From: Christensenella sp. UBA6406
Lineage (GTDB): Bacteria > Bacillota > Clostridia > Christensenellales > UBA1242
Direction of reading: 5' to 3'
Length of the DNA: 12,435 nt
Assembly: GCA_002438625.1 (NCBI GenBank)
Contig: DJPS01000006.1
Location: 50,022 to 62,456 of the forward strand
Shown here in pieces: positions 10,924 through 12,435 of the stretch. Made by a program: the position numbers and the translations under genes. The notes beneath the pieces were generated by a model, which worked only from the letters and a program-made list of their open reading frames with translations, was not told the DNA's origin and did not search any database. Position 1 is the first letter of the stretch. Each line of letters opens with the position of its first letter.

Positions 10924-12435
10924 TTAACTTCTTGTCCAAGTTCTTGAACTATAAGTTGATTTTAAATATGTTGCTGCCGTAGAAGTATTGCTCAAATCCG
11001 TTTCAGTTAATGTTGTAGAACCAGCCTTCCAACCCGCAGTTACTTTAAAAGTAACATTTTTTAAACTAATAGTACACATACCAAATGCTAAAATACCTAT
11101 GCTTTTCACTCCTCTGCCTATTGTTACACTAGTTAAATAACTATTATTGTAAAAAGCGTGTTTTCCTAAACTTGTTACACTATCAGGTATGACCACTTCT
11201 GTTAGTTTTGTTGCACTAAAAGCAAAGAACTCTATGCTTGTAACACTATCTGGAATTGTTATAGATGTTATAGGAATGCCTGAAAATGCACTATCTCCAA
11301 TTTTGGTTACAGTGTTTGAAATTGTAGAACTTTTACAACCAGCAATTAATGTATTTGAACTTTTCTCTATAATTGCGTTGTTTTCACTTTTATATTTAGA
11401 ATTATTAGCATTTACGGTTATTGTTTCTAATTTTGAACAAGAAGAAAATACTCCTGCTCCTATTTTTGTAACACTTGCAGGTATTGTTATACTTGTTAAA
11501 TCTGTAAGACTAAATGCATTATCGCCTATCTCTTTTACACTGTTTGGAATTGTTATGCTTTTTAGTCCTTCAGTGGGATTATAATAATCACTGTAATAAC
11601 AACTAAATGCACTATCGCCAATCTTTGTTACAGTATTTGGGATTGTGGTGTTTGTACATCCAACAATTAATGTGTTTGAACTCCTTTCTATAATTGCGTT
11701 GCCTTCACCTTTATATTTAGAGTTTCCACTATTTACAGTTATAGTTTTTAGACTATTGCATCTGTAAAAAATTGTTTCGCCTATTGTTGTAACTGTTGAT
11801 GGAATGGTAATGCTTGTTAAGTTTTTACAAGAATAAAAAGCGTTATCGCCAATACTTGTAAGCCCACTTGTCAATGATATAGAACTTAATTTACAACTAT
11901 AAAATGCATGTGCTTCTATTGTTGTTACACTGCTTGGGATTGTAACACTTGTTACATTTTTACTATCAAATGCACCATCACTTGATAATGATGCACCGCC
12001 TATTGTTGTAACGGTATAAGCGGTTTCACTATCATCATAATATTTTGATGGAACAGTTGGCGTTTTGCTAGAACCTTTATAATTTGTTATTGTTGCAGTC
12101 TTTGCTGATGTATTAAGTGAAAAAACCCAATTAACCTCAACTGTTAAAGCACCTGTTGCATAAGTTATTGCATAATTTGCTGTTACATTGTTTGAAGAAC
12201 TATCCACAATTTTTGCGTTAGATGCCGTTATTGTTCCATCTGCCGTAGTTTTGCTTTGCTTCAATGTTACGCTTTGAATGCTATGCCCGCTTATCAAACC
12301 GCTTGCAGTTACCTGACTAGCAGTTTTATTTATAAGTTGACCTATTTCTGTTGTTTGAGCATTAGCAGTTATGGTTATCGCTTTTTTTGATATGCTAAAT
12401 TGTATGTCTGTGTATCCCTCATATGCACCTAAGCC
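10924..12435 (-). CDS. BspA-like leucine-rich-repeat surface protein with MBG-like domain, 5' end cut by the window edge
   Basis: The frame is open through the right edge; 503 residues are visible and the start is outside. A TTG at 12297 is only an internal codon, since the 46 codons before it continue the same fold (ISKKAITITANAQ...). The first about 110 residues look like an MBG/YDG-type Ig-like domain: ITITA, then SGHSIQSVTL, NYAITYATGALTV. After a short linker come about 11 BspA-type (LRR_5) repeats of about 23 residues with the pattern LTSITIP.SVT.IG..AF..C. Two repeats carry a longer insertion with SKYK..NAIIE.SSNTLI.GC, 107 codons apart. The C-terminus ends in AATYLKSTYSSRTWTRS, with no LPXTG, choline-binding or S-layer anchor, so any anchor or the signal peptide would be at the missing N-terminal end. 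These proteins are usually cell-surface adhesins in gut and oral bacteria; that role here is inferred. Confidence 0.88.
   Translation of the reverse strand, partial: GLGAYEGYTDIQFSISKKAITITANAQTTEIGQLINKTASQVTASGLISGHSIQSVTLKQSKTTADGTITASNAKIVDSSSNNVTANYAITYATGALTVEVNWVFSLNTSAKTATITNYKGSSKTPTVPSKYYDDSETAYTVTTIGGASLSSDGAFDSKNVTSVTIPSSVTTIEAHAFYSCKLSSISLTSGLTSIGDNAFYSCKNLTSITIPSTVTTIGETIFYRCNSLKTITVNSGNSKYKGEGNAIIERSSNTLIVGCTNTTIPNTVTKIGDSAFSCYYSDYYNPTEGLKSITIPNSVKEIGDNAFSLTDLTSITIPASVTKIGAGVFSSCSKLETITVNANNSKYKSENNAIIEKSSNTLIAGCKSSTISNTVTKIGDSAFSGIPITSITIPDSVTSIEFFAFSATKLTEVVIPDSVTSLGKHAFYNNSYLTSVTIGRGVKSIGILAFGMCTISLKNVTFKVTAGWKAGSTTLTETDLSNTSTAATYLKSTYSSRTWTRS
11284..11435. repeat. First copy of a 152-bp internal repeat in the BspA-like gene
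   Basis: It matches 11605-11756 at a constant offset of 321 bp (107 codons) with scattered substitutions and no frame change. Shared landmarks are AAATGCACTATC at the left end, AATTAATG in the middle, and CTATAATTGCGTTG and TTATATTTAGA towards the right end. Confidence 0.8.
11605..11756. repeat. Second copy of the 152-bp internal repeat in the BspA-like gene
   Basis: Second copy of the unit at 11284-11435. In the protein it precedes a Tyr-rich insert (CYYSDYYNPTEG) that the other copy lacks, so the two copies have diverged beyond point changes at their edges. Confidence 0.8.

Noticed and set aside
11189..11584. 131-codon plus-strand frame inside the BspA-like gene
   Set aside because: It is the antisense shadow of the LRR repeats, whose regular composition keeps the opposite frame open; no ribosome-binding site.
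12295..12297. TTG as the start codon of the BspA-like gene
   Set aside because: The frame stays open for 46 more codons to the window edge and those codons continue the MBG-like domain. There is no ribosome-binding site, so the gene is simply cut by the window.
1..12435. CRISPR array, insertion sequence or toxin-antitoxin pair
   Set aside because: No regularly spaced identical repeats outside the BspA-like gene, no transposase, and no small overlapping gene pair of a known type. The paralogue pair at 2764-3744 are homologues of each other, unlike a typical toxin and antitoxin.

Overview
The window is AT-rich bacterial chromosome. It has strong Shine-Dalgarno sequences (AAGGAGG-like), sigma-A type promoters, short hairpin terminators and only TAA/TAG stops. 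The gene content is core tyrS, glmM and trxB, a phage/Tn-type tyrosine integrase, and a BspA-like leucine-rich-repeat surface protein with an MBG-like domain. Together these point to a low-GC Gram-positive lineage (Bacillota/Clostridia-like, possibly an uncultured gut or host-associated member). This is inference; no taxonomic marker such as rRNA is present.

Layout. (1) 1-1088: a tyrosine recombinase on the minus strand with all six catalytic residues. It lies just beyond the tyrS terminator and could be the edge of an element extending left of the window. (2) 1089-2356: tyrS (minus) with its own promoter, a leader of only about 33 nt and no T-box. (3) 2448-2610: a complete single-gene tRNA-Glu(CUC) unit with promoter and terminator. 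(4) 2694-3797: two small plus-strand genes that are divergent paralogues of each other and belong to no family I recognise. (5) 3833-5342: two minus-strand genes, a membrane-anchored DUF2726-like protein and a zinc-ribbon plus helical protein, probably co-transcribed from a strong promoter. (6) 5359-7022: a divergently transcribed PHP-domain phosphoesterase with a long leader and a disordered, Asn/His-rich tail. The tail carries two copies of a [QN]xxLSxFF motif. (7) 7023-8158: a bidirectional hairpin, then a second zinc-ribbon protein (minus) whose promoter overlaps a perfect 12-bp palindrome. (8) 8292-10798: glmM and trxB (minus, trxB upstream), with a direct repeat over the trxB promoter. 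(9) 10850-12435: a BspA-like LRR protein (minus), cut by the right edge, ending in a terminator that shares its stem with the tyrS terminator.

How it works together. The core genes are individual housekeeping functions: charging tRNA-Tyr, making glucosamine-1-phosphate for peptidoglycan, and reducing thioredoxin. They do not form one pathway. The least explained parts are the paralogous small-protein pair (2764-3744), the PHP protein with the repeated tail motif, the two zinc-ribbon proteins, and the operator-like repeats over two promoters. I see no CRISPR array, toxin-antitoxin pair, insertion sequence or recognisable complete defence system. Seven predicted promoters all carry an extended -10 TGn, which gives a consistent picture of transcription starts.
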